Source of the DNA: an uncultured Eubacteriales bacterium
GTDB lineage: Bacteria > Bacillota > Clostridia > Peptostreptococcales > Anaerovoracaceae
Assembly (NCBI GenBank): GCA_910583765.1
Contig: CAJTYS010000011.1
Coordinates: 26,319 to 90,318, forward strand
Length of the DNA: 64,000 nucleotides
Reading direction: 5' to 3'
This document shows positions 40,695 to 49,408 of the stretch, one piece after another. Made by a program: the position numbers and the translations under genes. How positions within the stretch are numbered: position 1 is the stretch's first letter; each line of letters starts with the position of its first letter. Under the pieces are notes generated by a model. That model saw only the letters and a list, made by a program, of their open reading frames with translations, did not search any database and was not told the DNA's origin.

Positions 40695-41912
40695 ATGAAC
40701 ATTGTGAAAAAATGGAACAGTATCAGTTTGGTAAAACGGATCATCGCTGGACTGGCAGTGGGCATCATCCTGGGATTGATCGTCCCGAAAGCCGCGGCCA
40801 TCGGGATCCTGGGAGACTTGTTTGTTGGTGCGCTGAAAGCCCTTGCGCCGCTGCTTGTGTTTTTCCTGGTCATGCATTCTTTGTCCCAGCACCAGAGAGG
40901 AAAAAGCAGCAACATGAAGCATATCATCGTGCTTTATCTGGTAGGGACGTTTCTGGCAGCTTTGACAGCAGTGGCGGCAAGCTTTCTGTTCCCATCAGAA
41001 CTGATGTTGGCAGAAGGCGCGGAGGCAGAAGCGCCGGGCGGCATCACGGAAGTGCTGAAAGCTTTAATGATGAACGCAGTGAGCAATCCAATCGGCTCAA
41101 TTGTGAACGCGAATTACATCGGTGTCCTAGTATGGGCCGTTATTTTTGGACTAGCCTTGCGAGCTGCGTCTCAAGGGACCAAAGAAGTCTTAGGAAATAT
41201 TTCTGAGGCATTGTCCGTTGCCATCCGCTGGGTGATCAGCTGTGCGCCTTTTGGCATTTTGGGCCTGGTGTTCACCACCATTTCCACCACAGGAATCAAA
41301 GCCTTTGCGTCTTATGGGAAAATCATTTTAGTGCTGGTAGGATGCATGCTGGTAGTGGCTTTCATCATCAACCCAGTGATCGTGTTCATCAATATCCGTC
41401 AAAATCCGTATCCTCTGGTGCTGAAGTGCGTCAAGGACAGCGGGATCATGGCCTTCTTTACTAGAAGCTCGGCAGCTAACATTCCAGTAAACATGTCACT
41501 TTGCGAATCTTTGGGGCTGGATGAGGACAAGTATTCGGTATCCATTCCTTTAGGCGCAACCATCAATATGGCAGGTGCTGCTATTACCATTACTGTTTTG
41601 TCTCTGGCAGCGGCCAACACTTTGGGGATCACAGTGGATTTTCCTACTGCGCTGCTGCTGAGTTTAGTAGCGTCGATTTCCGCCTGCGGCAGTTCTGGCG
41701 TGGCCGGCGGCTCTTTGCTGCTGATCCCACTAGCATGCAGTCTCTTTGGGATCTCTAACGATATTGCCATGCAGGTGGTGGGAGTCGGCTTTATTATCGG
41801 TGTGATCCAGGATTCCTGCGAAACAGCGCTCAACTCATCTTCTGACGCGCTGTTCACAGCCACGGCGGAGTTCCGCAACTGGAAAAAGGAAGGAAAAGAG
41901 ATTCGGTGGTAG
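40695..41912 (+). CDS. sstT: Serine/threonine:Na+ symporter SstT
   Basis: 405 residues of the DAACS family. The N-terminal ISLVKRIIAGLAVGIILGLI, the re-entrant motif AFFTRSSAANIPVNM, the NMAGAAITITV helix and the SISACGSSGVAGGSLLLIP loop are those of SstT. AGAGGAAC precedes the ATG. A clear TATAAT at 40631 has only a mis-spaced TTGACA (22 bases). It imports serine and threonine with Na+ and appears monocistronic. Confidence 0.92.
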   Translation: MNIVKKWNSISLVKRIIAGLAVGIILGLIVPKAAAIGILGDLFVGALKALAPLLVFFLVMHSLSQHQRGKSSNMKHIIVLYLVGTFLAALTAVAASFLFPSELMLAEGAEAEAPGGITEVLKALMMNAVSNPIGSIVNANYIGVLVWAVIFGLALRAASQGTKEVLGNISEALSVAIRWVISCAPFGILGLVFTTISTTGIKAFASYGKIILVLVGCMLVVAFIINPVIVFINIRQNPYPLVLKCVKDSGIMAFFTRSSAANIPVNMSLCESLGLDEDKYSVSIPLGATINMAGAAITITVLSLAAANTLGITVDFPTALLLSLVASISACGSSGVAGGSLLLIPLACSLFGISNDIAMQVVGVGFIIGVIQDSCETALNSSSDALFTATAEFRNWKKEGKEIRW

Positions 41913-41956
41913 GCAGTTTATAAAATGTTTGATGAAAGTAAGAAAGGAAATTTTCA

Positions 41957-42865
41957 ATGAAAGCTATAAAGCAAAAAATATGGATCGTGATGCTGGCAGC
42001 AGTAGTGCTGGTCAGCATGGGAATGGCAACGCCAGCGGGAGCTTTAACTGCAGAAGCGTCTGGCCTTACAATGGAAGACATGTTGTCTGCTCCAGATGCG
42101 GAAGCGGCAGCAGTTGCTCATAACAAAATCCAAATCAGCTGGTATGCTGAGGACGAAAATGATGGATATGAAATATACCGCTCTAATGCAAAGGATGGCA
42201 CTTATAATCGAGTGGCAAGCATTGACGATGAATTTCAGGACACATGGAATGACACAAAAGTCAAAACTGGAACTCGATACTATTACAAGGTTCGTACCTT
42301 TCGTTATGATGAAAAGGATGTTTTAGATGAAAATGGTTATTACCTTGATAGTGAGACCATAACAACATATAGTTCATTTTCACGCGTTGTATCTGCGGTC
42401 ACGGAATTGAAGAAACCTTCGTTAACAGCCAAGTATGTTGGAAAAACAAAGGTGAAGTTGACATGGAAAAAGGTGAATGGAGCTTCAGGTTATCAGATTT
42501 ATAAGTATAACAAGAATAAAGGAAAATACGCAAGAGTAAAAACCATTAAAACAGGTTCCACAAAAAATTGGACAAACAAAGTAGCCAAAACAGATTCAAA
42601 GGCAAAATACAAAATACGTGCATATAAGAAAGTCGATGGGAAAAATATCTACAGCGTCTATAGTAAAGTAGCATCCGCGGCTTTGCAAGTGAAAAAGGCG
42701 AAAAAAACAAATACTTCCAATTCAAGCAGCATCGTGTACATTACCAGGACCGGAGCCAAATTTCATCGGGGAAGCTGCCGGTATTTGCGAGAAAGTAAAA
42801 TCAAAATTTCTCGCTCAGAAGCAATTGCCCAGGGATATGAGCCATGTAAAGTTTGCAGACCGTAA
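41957..42865 (+). CDS. Secreted FN3-like protein with C-terminal Cys-rich motif
   Basis: 302 residues. A signal peptide (KQKIWIVMLAAVVLVSMGMA, cut near ALTAEA) precedes two fibronectin-type-III-like repeats (KIQISWYAEDENDGYEIYRS and KVKLTWKKVNGASGYQIYKY). A Lys-rich linker follows. The C-terminal 40 residues, AKFHRGSCRYLRESKI to GYEPCKVCRP, are a His/Cys motif seen at the ends of other Firmicutes surface proteins and DNases, reminiscent of the Ada zinc site. AAAGGA precedes the ATG. Base composition is AT-richer than sstT upstream. Extracellular role unknown. Confidence 0.75.
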   Translation: MKAIKQKIWIVMLAAVVLVSMGMATPAGALTAEASGLTMEDMLSAPDAEAAAVAHNKIQISWYAEDENDGYEIYRSNAKDGTYNRVASIDDEFQDTWNDTKVKTGTRYYYKVRTFRYDEKDVLDENGYYLDSETITTYSSFSRVVSAVTELKKPSLTAKYVGKTKVKLTWKKVNGASGYQIYKYNKNKGKYARVKTIKTGSTKNWTNKVAKTDSKAKYKIRAYKKVDGKNIYSVYSKVASAALQVKKAKKTNTSNSSSIVYITRTGAKFHRGSCRYLRESKIKISRSEAIAQGYEPCKVCRP

Positions 42866-43014
42866 AAATATCCATAAATAGATGATCTCGAATTATAAGC
42901 AAGGCATATTCATGGAGAATCTTAAGAATTTTTACCCTCTTTCGGTGTATGCCATTAGAAAAATCATATATCAAAAATAATCATAGGGGGCTGCTTAAAG
43001 AATGATATTAGAAA

Positions 43015-43416
43015 AGCGGCTCTCCGAGAATCATTGGTAAGGTAAAAGCCGCTGGATTACGAGAACCGGAGTTCATCGGCGGCGAAGTGGATTTGCGGAT
43101 TAATATTTATCGGGGACAGACCGATGTCAATGGCGTTAAAAGTGGCGTTGATGGCGTTAAAGGTGGCGTTGATGGCGTTAAAAATGACGATGAACGGGCA
43201 GTAATGGAAACGCTGGATCAGAGTCAAAAGCTGCTGAAGATCGTTGCCGAGAATCCAACAGCAACGCAAGCTCAGTATGCTGAACAGCTTGGAGTATCTA
43301 AGCGAACGGTTTCCAGGATTTTTGCGGATTTGCAGGAACAAGGCGTGCTGGAACAACAAGGAACTAGAAGAAAAGCAAATTGGATTATTATAGGAAAAAG
43401 ACATGGACACAGATAA
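43015..43416 (+). pseudogene. 3' remnant of an AlbA_2/ATPase-type regulator
   Basis: In frame from about 43015: SGSPRIIGKVKAAGLREPEF, the end of the HATPase-like domain (normally following GWGRG). It continues as DLRINIYRG, a 21-bp repeat linker, then the winged helix TQAQYAEQLGVSKRTVSRIF. The N-terminal 350 or so residues are missing; sequence before 43015 has no similarity in any frame. The last 109 codons form an open frame from ATG 43087, but no ribosome site is present, so a decayed relic is more likely. Confidence 0.7.
43126..43188 (+). repeat. 21-bp tandem repeat, three units, in a regulator remnant
   Basis: Units begin at 43126, 43147 and 43168 and encode VNGVKSG, VDGVKGG and VDGVKND. 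They lie in the linker before the winged helix; the frame is kept. Confidence 0.9.
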
Positions 43417-43457
43417 AAAGACACCGGACTTGAATTGCGGGTTTGCCGCTTTACTGA

Positions 43458-43860
43458 ATGTATCCCCTTAGTTTTGCTGAATTTATGTCAGTTTATTCAG
43501 GAACGAAACGGGACGGCTGGAACGAATATATGCTTTATGGAGGACTGCCACCTATTATGTATATTTCAAATTCAGAGGAAAAGATTAATTTCTTGAAGTC
43601 GCTGTTCGAGGAAACCTATATTTCAGATATTGTGGGCAGACATAATGTACGCAATAGGGCAGAATTAGAGGAACTTTTGAACAATCCCAGACAGGGCAAA
43701 GATGAAACAGGAGCAGCGCTCTTTGATGCTGACCGGCGATTTCTTCAAGAAGATTATCATCACGAAAGATGCACCTGCACCGTATTACAATGACGAGGGG
43801 GGTCTGGTCATGGGTGTTTATGACTTTCTGTTGAACGAGGTAGCCTGGATAATTGATTGA
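43458..43860 (+). pseudogene. Fragmented DUF4143-type AAA ATPase
   Basis: First part: YPLSFAEFMSVYSGTKRDGW and EYMLYGGLPPIMY to AELEELLNN, typical of the middle of AAA/DUF4143 ATPases. After a deletion and frame change, another frame reads QRSLMLTGDFFKKIIITKDA to GVYDFLLNEVAWIID, the C-terminal end of the same kind of protein. The P-loop domain is absent. It stands directly after the remnant at 43015-43416, making this interval a patch of gene debris. Confidence 0.7.
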
Positions 43861-43916
43861 TGGGAGAAGAGTGAAATATGCATATGATAAATGAGAAAAA
43901 ATAACCCAAAAACCTC

Positions 43917-43946
43917 TTTACAACTATGTCAAATATTTGTTATAAT
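43917..43946 (+). promoter_or_regulatory. Promoter for the second NhaC gene
   Basis: TTTACA, 18 bases, TATAAT, about 50 bases before the start codon. TTATAAT (43940) and ATTATAA (43962) form an inverted repeat over the -10 and start region. Confidence 0.65.
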
Positions 43947-43994
43947 CCCAATCACGTGCAATTATAACGATTATAGTTTGAAGGAGGTTTTTTT

Positions 43995-45575
43995 ATGGAA
44001 TGGGAAGCAGTGAGCGTAGGGATTCTCTCTATTCTTCCCCCAATCGTGGCCATTGTTTTGGCACTGATCACAAAAGAAGTAGTCTTTTCCCTGGTGCTGG
44101 GTATTCTCTCTGGAACCATCATTTATGCATTGGCTCATGGGGATGGCGTTGTGGGTATCTTTGACACAACAGCCACCTTGATGGCGGACAAGCTGGCGGG
44201 AAACACCAGTATGATCTTATTCCTATGTTTTTTGGGAATCTTGGTGGCGCTGGTGAACCGCGCGGGAGGCTCGAGAGCATATGGGGAATGGGCTGTGAAA
44301 CGCTTGAAAAGTAAGGGAAGCGCGTCTGTTGCCACAGCGGGATTGGGCATCTTGATTTTTATTGATGATTATTTCAATTGTCTTACAGTCGGAACGGTCA
44401 TGCGGCCGGTCACAGATCGATTCAATATGTCCCGAGAAAAACTAGCGTATTTGATAGACGCTACCGCAGCGCCTATTTGCATCATCGCGCCGATTTCTTC
44501 TTGGGCAGCTTCGGTGATGTCTTATTATCCAGCAACAGAAGGAATGAATGGCATGACAGCCTTTCTCCGTTCGATTCCTATGAACCTGTATGCGATTTTG
44601 ACGCTGGTGATGGTCTTTTATATGGCCATCAAAAAGAACGCGGATTTTGGACCTATGGGCAGAGCGGAAGCCTTGGCGGAAAAGGGCATCCATGATGGCA
44701 GGGAAGAAATCGAAAACATGGAGGAAGAATTCATTCGGCAGCAGAAGGGGAGTAAAGGCAAGATTTGCGATTTGGTAGTACCTATCTGCGTGCTTATCGT
44801 GCTTTGTGTGCTGGCCATGCTCTATGTGGGAGGCTACTGGACAGAAGAAGGCTCCACCTTGTTCGATGCTTTTGGAAACACAGACGCTGGGGTGGCGCTG
44901 GCCTTAGGTGCTTTTTGCGCATTGCTCTTTGCCTTCCTTTATTTCATGGCTAGGAGAGTTTTGTCCTTCCGAGAGTTTTTCGACTGCATTGGGCCTGGAG
45001 TGAAATCCATGGTACCGGCGTGCATCATACTTACTTTGGCCTGGACCATCAGCGGCGTGTGCAGGGACTTACTGGGAACAGGAACTTATGTGGCCCATTT
45101 AGTGGAAACATCTGGGTTCCCGATGATGATCCTTCCGGCGTTGATCTTTGTGATCGCCTGCCTGCTGTCCTTTTCCACAGGAACCGCATGGGGGACTTTT
45201 GGAATTTTGATTCCAATCATCATCACCATCTGCAATGAAGCCGCGCCAGAATTGCTGATCACCACGCTTTCGGCCACATTAGCAGGCTCTGTGTTTGGAG
45301 ATCATACTTCACCGATTTCCGACACCACGATCCTGGCGTCCACTGGTGCGCAGTGCAACCATCTGAAGCATGTGGGTACACAGGTGCCTTATGCGGTGAC
45401 AGTGGCGATCTGCTGTTTCATCGGGTACATTGTCGCAGGGATCATGGGAAAATCCGGATTCACCTTTGGCATCAGCACAGTGGTGACTTTAGCCGTGTCC
45501 CTGGTCCTGCTGTTGATCTTGCTGCAGGTTTTGCCAAGGGTGTGGAACACGAAACAATATCAGATAGAAGAATAA
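43995..45575 (+). CDS. NhaC-family Na+/H+ antiporter-type transporter
   Basis: 526 residues with the NhaC pattern: ILIFIDDYFNCLTVGTVMRP, APISSWAASVMSYY, SFSTGTAWGTFGILIPI and GSVFGDHTSPISDTTILAST. It differs from the 4325 gene (456 residues) and is closer to the larger family branch with a hydrophilic loop near residues 215-255. GAAGGAGG lies 7 bases before the ATG. It has its own promoter and a strong terminator. The transported ion or organic acid is not identifiable. Confidence 0.88.
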   Translation: MEWEAVSVGILSILPPIVAIVLALITKEVVFSLVLGILSGTIIYALAHGDGVVGIFDTTATLMADKLAGNTSMILFLCFLGILVALVNRAGGSRAYGEWAVKRLKSKGSASVATAGLGILIFIDDYFNCLTVGTVMRPVTDRFNMSREKLAYLIDATAAPICIIAPISSWAASVMSYYPATEGMNGMTAFLRSIPMNLYAILTLVMVFYMAIKKNADFGPMGRAEALAEKGIHDGREEIENMEEEFIRQQKGSKGKICDLVVPICVLIVLCVLAMLYVGGYWTEEGSTLFDAFGNTDAGVALALGAFCALLFAFLYFMARRVLSFREFFDCIGPGVKSMVPACIILTLAWTISGVCRDLLGTGTYVAHLVETSGFPMMILPALIFVIACLLSFSTGTAWGTFGILIPIIITICNEAAPELLITTLSATLAGSVFGDHTSPISDTTILASTGAQCNHLKHVGTQVPYAVTVAICCFIGYIVAGIMGKSGFTFGISTVVTLAVSLVLLLILLQVLPRVWNTKQYQIEE

Positions 45576-45592
45576 AACTGTTTTTAACGCAC

Positions 45593-45643
45593 AGACAGCG
45601 TTCCTGCATTGTTATAGAACAACAAGAACGCTGTCTTTCTTTG
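45593..45643. terminator. Bidirectional terminator between nhaC-like gene and fabF
   Basis: AGACAGCGTTC and GAACGCTGTCT form an 11-bp perfect stem with a 22-base loop, followed by TTCTTTG. Confidence 0.85.
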
Positions 45644-45644
45644 T

Positions 45645-46877
45645 TTATCCTTGATATTTTCCCACGATGAGGCTGGAATTCTGGCCGCCAAAGCCCAAAG
45701 CGTTGGACATGGCCGCCTTTATTTCAGCTTTTCTCGCTTTGCAGGGAACATAATCCAGATCGCATTCAGGGTCTGGCGTTTCGTACCCCAAGGTAGGCGG
45801 GAGCATGCTGGTGCGAATGGCCTGGATACAGGCGATGGTTTCCGTGATGCCGCCGGCCCCCATGAGATGTCCGGTGGCTCCTTTCGTAGAGCTGACAGGA
45901 GGCGGCGTTTCACCAAAGACCTCTTTGATGGCTCTTGTTTCAATCGGGTCGCCTACTGGCGTGGAAGTGCCGTGGGCGTTGATGTATCCGATCTGGCTTG
46001 GTTCCAGGCTAGCCATGGAAAGAGCGATGTTCATGCAGGCCACAGCGCCTTTTCCCGAAGGGTCAGGGGATGTGACGTGATAGCCATCGGATGTGTTGGC
46101 GTAGCCTGCTAGCTGGGCGAAAATCTCAGCGTTTCTTGCTTGTGCGCTTTCCTCTGTTTCTAGAATCAGCGCGCCGCCGCCTTCTCCCATGATGAATCCG
46201 TCTCTGTCCGCATCAAAAGGACGGCAGGCGGATTTTGGATTTTCATTGTTTCTGGAAAGGGCTTTGGCCTGGGCCAGGCTTCCCAGGACCACAGGACAGA
46301 GGCTGCTTTCGCCGCCCATGACCACCATAGCGTCAGCCTGTCCAGACTGGATCAGAGTGGCGGCCATGGCGATAGCGTCGCCTCCGGAAGAACAAGCGGT
46401 GTTCAGGGTATAGCTGGGGCCATGGATCCCTTTGGCAATGGAAAATTGAGCCGCGGCCAGGTTTCCTAATATTTTAGGTACGAAGCGGGGGCTGACTTTT
46501 TTCGATTTTCCTTCAGAAAGCTCCGCTTGGGTCTCCGCTGTGGTGGACACGCCGTTCATTGCAGTGCCCATGAGCAGGCCGACACGATCAGAATTTTTCT
46601 CCACGTCAAGACCACTTTGAGACAGAGCCTCTTCTGCCGCTGCGTAAGCGTATTGCTGGAACAGATCCATTTCGCGGATCAGTTTTGTGGAAAGGTACTG
46701 CTTTGGGTCAAAGTCCTTGACTTCCGCAGCGATCTGGACCGCAAGCCCCGAAGGGTCGAACCTTGTGATGCGGTCAATGCCGCAGACTCCGCTGATCAGG
46801 CCACTCCAATATTTATCAACTCCGATCCCAATGGGAGTGATGGCTCCCATGCCGGTGATTACTAATTTTTTATTCAT
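45645..46877 (-). CDS. fabF: 3-oxoacyl-ACP synthase II
   Basis: 410 residues. The Cys-His-His triad is in LNTACSSGGDAI, INAHGTSTPVGD and STKGATGHLMGAGG. The N-terminus VITGMGAITPIG and GEGGGALILE are standard. GGAGGAAA precedes the ATG. It elongates acyl-ACP in type II fatty-acid synthesis. It stands alone, outside a fab operon, so it may be a second copy or serve a special acyl chain; no acyl carrier protein is adjacent. Confidence 0.95.
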   Translation of the reverse strand: MNKKLVITGMGAITPIGIGVDKYWSGLISGVCGIDRITRFDPSGLAVQIAAEVKDFDPKQYLSTKLIREMDLFQQYAYAAAEEALSQSGLDVEKNSDRVGLLMGTAMNGVSTTAETQAELSEGKSKKVSPRFVPKILGNLAAAQFSIAKGIHGPSYTLNTACSSGGDAIAMAATLIQSGQADAMVVMGGESSLCPVVLGSLAQAKALSRNNENPKSACRPFDADRDGFIMGEGGGALILETEESAQARNAEIFAQLAGYANTSDGYHVTSPDPSGKGAVACMNIALSMASLEPSQIGYINAHGTSTPVGDPIETRAIKEVFGETPPPVSSTKGATGHLMGAGGITETIACIQAIRTSMLPPTLGYETPDPECDLDYVPCKARKAEIKAAMSNALGFGGQNSSLIVGKYQG

Positions 46878-46950
46878 AATTTCCTCCAGTGTTCAGCATT
46901 TGCGTATTAATAAACATTTTACCACATTTTCATAAAAATCTACAGCCTAG

Positions 46951-46979
46951 TTGACAAAAAAAGACGGGTTTAATATACT
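46951..46979 (+). promoter_or_regulatory. Promoter for fluC
   Basis: TTGACA, 17 bases, TATACT. The 51-base leader to the start codon is too short for a fluoride riboswitch and shows none. Confidence 0.85.
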
Positions 46980-47030
46980 AGAACCGCGAACAAGCAATAA
47001 CGCAAGCAAATCAAAATAGGGAGGGCATCT

Positions 47031-47399
47031 ATGGTTTCGTGTTTGTGCGTAGGCGCTGGCGGAATGGCAGGAGCCATGCTCCGTTACCTGGCAGGAACCT
47101 TGATTCACAGCGAGGGATTTCCTTTCGCTACATTCTTTATCAATATCATGGGGTCCGTGGTCATTGGTTTTATCATAGGGGCCAGTGAACGGGCAGGGCT
47201 TTCGCCTAATGTGATTTTGTTTTTCAAGACTGGACTTTGCGGAGGATTCACTACGTTTTCCACTTTTTCCGCAGAAGTTCTGGACCTTTTGGAAAAGAAA
47301 GAATATCTGACTGGGGGCGGGTATGCCATAGGCAGCGTCATGCTTTGCGTGCTGGGCGTTTTCCTTGGCAGGTCCATCGCTGGTTTGCTTGTGAAATAG
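47031..47399 (+). CDS. crcB: Fluoride channel FluC/CrcB
   Basis: 122 residues with four membrane helices. GAGGMAGAMLRYLAG, the FFINIMGSVVIGFIIG helix with the conserved Asn, and GLCGGFTTFSTFSAE (Phe-box and central Na+ site) define FluC. GGGAGG precedes the ATG. It acts as an antiparallel homodimer, and only one copy is here. It expels fluoride. The DUF896 gene follows beyond a hairpin. Confidence 0.93.
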   Translation: MVSCLCVGAGGMAGAMLRYLAGTLIHSEGFPFATFFINIMGSVVIGFIIGASERAGLSPNVILFFKTGLCGGFTTFSTFSAEVLDLLEKKEYLTGGGYAIGSVMLCVLGVFLGRSIAGLLVK

Positions 47400-47400
47400 C

Positions 47401-47447
47401 AAAGTCAGCTCCGCTGATTTTCTTTTAAGCGGTAGACTTTGTTTATA
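47401..47447 (+). terminator. Possible terminator after crcB
   Basis: AAAGTC/GACTTT and CCGCT/AGCGG pair with an internal bulge, followed by GTTTATATTT. Confidence 0.5.
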
Positions 47448-47478
47448 TTTTCTACATATATAAAAAAGAGGAGCAATC

Positions 47479-47715
47479 ATGATTGGAAAAGAAAAAATCG
47501 ATCGCATCAATGAGCTGGCCAGAAAACATAAAGAAGAAGGGCTGACGGAGGAAGAGCTGAAAGAACGGGAGCAGCTGCGCAAGGAGTACATCGCCAAGTT
47601 TCGTGAAAATTTTCGGGGCCAGCTGAATCAGATCAAATTTGTGGAGGACTTGTCTCCAGAAGAGCAGGAAGCGTACAGGCGGAAACAGGAAAAGAATAAG
47701 GGCTTAAAGGCATAG
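47479..47715 (+). CDS. DUF896 (YnzC-type) protein
   Basis: 78 residues. IDRINELARKHKEEGLTEEE and KEYIAKFRENFRGQLNQIKF match the DUF896/YnzC family, small helical-hairpin proteins of Firmicutes. AGAGGAG precedes the ATG. B. subtilis YnzC is structurally known as a helical hairpin, but no biochemical role is established. Highly charged, cytoplasmic. Confidence 0.88.
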   Translation: MIGKEKIDRINELARKHKEEGLTEEELKEREQLRKEYIAKFRENFRGQLNQIKFVEDLSPEEQEAYRRKQEKNKGLKA

Positions 47716-47824
47716 GTTAGGCGGATTAGGGAATACCAAGAGAAAACCCATTGCTTTATCGCTGCGACGGTATGCGTTTCATCAGGGGGCGCTGGTGTCA
47801 GCTGGAATGGGAAAGGGGGATGAC

Positions 47825-49273
47825 ATGACGACAGTGGAAATTGTTCGAGGTGAATCGAAGAATATTGAATTTAAGGTGAAGCTTCCGGCAAAATCCGAGC
47901 GGTATACCAAGACCATCATTGCTTTTGCCAATACGCAGGGAGGCCGCCTGATTATAGGGATCGATGATCAAACACGGGAAGTCATAGGAGTAGATGAGGA
48001 CTCTGTTTTCCAAGTCATGGATAGTATTTCAAATGCGGTTTCAGATGCCTGCATGCCGCAGATCGTGCCCAATATCGAACCACAGACAGTGGACGGAAAG
48101 ACGGTCATCGTTGCCACGGTCGCCCCAGGCCCCAATAGGCCATATTATTTGAAATCCAAGGGAAAAGAAGCCGGCACATATATTCGTGTCGCTGGCACCA
48201 CCAGACCGGCATACCCGGAAAAGATAAAAGAACTGGAAATGGAAGGCGCACGGATTTCGTGGGATGAATTGACTTGCGTGGGCCATGTGGTGACAGAGAG
48301 TGCCATAACCAAGCTCTGCGAGGATATCATGAAATATCGAAGAGAAGCCGGATTGCCCAAGCGTGAAGTGGCAAAACCGCAGCTGATCAATTGGAAGATT
48401 TTACAGCAGGGGAATGACAGTGATGTGGCATCCAATGCCTTTGCGCTTTTAACATCTGATCATTTCCCATTTTCTAAAACCCAGTGCGCTGTGTTCAAAG
48501 GAACCGAGAGAAGTGTTTTTCTGGATAAGCGGGAATTCACAGGACCGATTTATGAGCAGATCAAGGAAGCGACAAACTTTGTTTTGCGAAATATCCGGCT
48601 GGGAGCAACAATTGAGGGATTGGTCAGAAAAGAATCCTATGAACTGCCAGTAGAGGCCATTCGTGAAATGATTATCAATGCGCATTGCCATCGCAATCTG
48701 GCTGATGATTCCTGTGTGCAGGTGGCGATCTATGATGACCGGCTGGAAGTGACTTCTCCAGGTGGACTTTATAATGGGCTTACCTACGAGGAAGCCATGC
48801 ATGGCCATTCCAAGCTTCGGAACAGAGCTATCGCAAACGTGTTTAATCAAATGGGATTGATCGAAGCCTGGGGAACGGGCATCAGACGGATCATGGAAGC
48901 TGCTGAGAATTATGGCCTGCCTGCTCCACAGTTTTTGGCTTTTGATAACATGTTTCGCGTCAATCTGTTCAGGGATCTTTCGCTGGTAGTCAATCAGCAG
49001 GATAATGGAGAAGCATCGGAGAAGCATCGGAGAAACATCGGAGAAACATCGGAGAAGCATCGGAGAAGCATCGGAGAAGAATTAAACGACACGCAGCAGA
49101 GAATTTTGGAGCTTTTATCAAAAGATCCACAGCTTTCCGCCGTAAAGATCGCAGAGGAGATCGGTATCAGCAGCAGAAACGTGGAATCCAACATAAAAAA
49201 GTTGAAAGAAAAGGGAATCCTGGTCCGCTGCGGCGCACCGAAGGGCGGGTATTGGGAGATCAAAGAAAATTGA
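47825..49273 (+). CDS. AlbA_2/ATPase-type regulator with 11-bp repeat linker
   Basis: 482 residues. The AlbA_2 domain (ESKNIEFKVKLPAKS, FANTQGGRLIIGIDD) spans about 5-140. The HATPase-like domain runs to about 390 (VEAIREMIINAHCHRNL, NVFNQMGLIEAWGTGIRRI). The repetitive linker GEASEKHRRNIGETSEKHRR follows, then a winged helix (LSAVKIAEEIGISSRNVESN). The start was chosen for AAGGGGG 5 bases upstream. The linker is encoded by six 11-bp units plus a partial one; loss or gain of one unit would shift the frame and delete the winged helix. Targets unknown; it has its own terminator. Confidence 0.85.
   Translation: MTTVEIVRGESKNIEFKVKLPAKSERYTKTIIAFANTQGGRLIIGIDDQTREVIGVDEDSVFQVMDSISNAVSDACMPQIVPNIEPQTVDGKTVIVATVAPGPNRPYYLKSKGKEAGTYIRVAGTTRPAYPEKIKELEMEGARISWDELTCVGHVVTESAITKLCEDIMKYRREAGLPKREVAKPQLINWKILQQGNDSDVASNAFALLTSDHFPFSKTQCAVFKGTERSVFLDKREFTGPIYEQIKEATNFVLRNIRLGATIEGLVRKESYELPVEAIREMIINAHCHRNLADDSCVQVAIYDDRLEVTSPGGLYNGLTYEEAMHGHSKLRNRAIANVFNQMGLIEAWGTGIRRIMEAAENYGLPAPQFLAFDNMFRVNLFRDLSLVVNQQDNGEASEKHRRNIGETSEKHRRSIGEELNDTQQRILELLSKDPQLSAVKIAEEIGISSRNVESNIKKLKEKGILVRCGAPKGGYWEIKEN
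49007..49079 (+). repeat. 11-bp tandem repeat (6 full units plus 7 bases) inside a regulator gene
   Basis: The unit is GGAGAAGCATC, with two of six units reading GGAGAAACATC. Units start at 49007, 49018, 49029, 49040, 49051 and 49062. Eleven is not a multiple of three, so copy number sets the downstream frame. Confidence 0.95.
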
Positions 49274-49288
49274 ACGTGATTAAAACAG

Positions 49289-49316
49289 AGGATACTGCGA
49301 TTTAGTATCCTTTTTT
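49289..49316 (+). terminator. Rho-independent terminator
   Basis: AGGATACT and AGTATCCT form a perfect 8-bp stem with a 7-base loop and a T6 tail, 15 bases after the regulator stop codon. Confidence 0.85.
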
Positions 49317-49408
49317 CTCGCAAAATTGGAAAAAACATGTTTCAAAATTCCTAAAGCGTGGTAAAATAGTACACGGTATAGTAGGATTAGATGGAAAAGG
49401 AGTAAAAC

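Noticed and set aside
46980..47030. Fluoride riboswitch upstream of crcB
   Set aside because: The leader is about 50 bases and lacks the conserved GGCGATG and pseudoknot elements.
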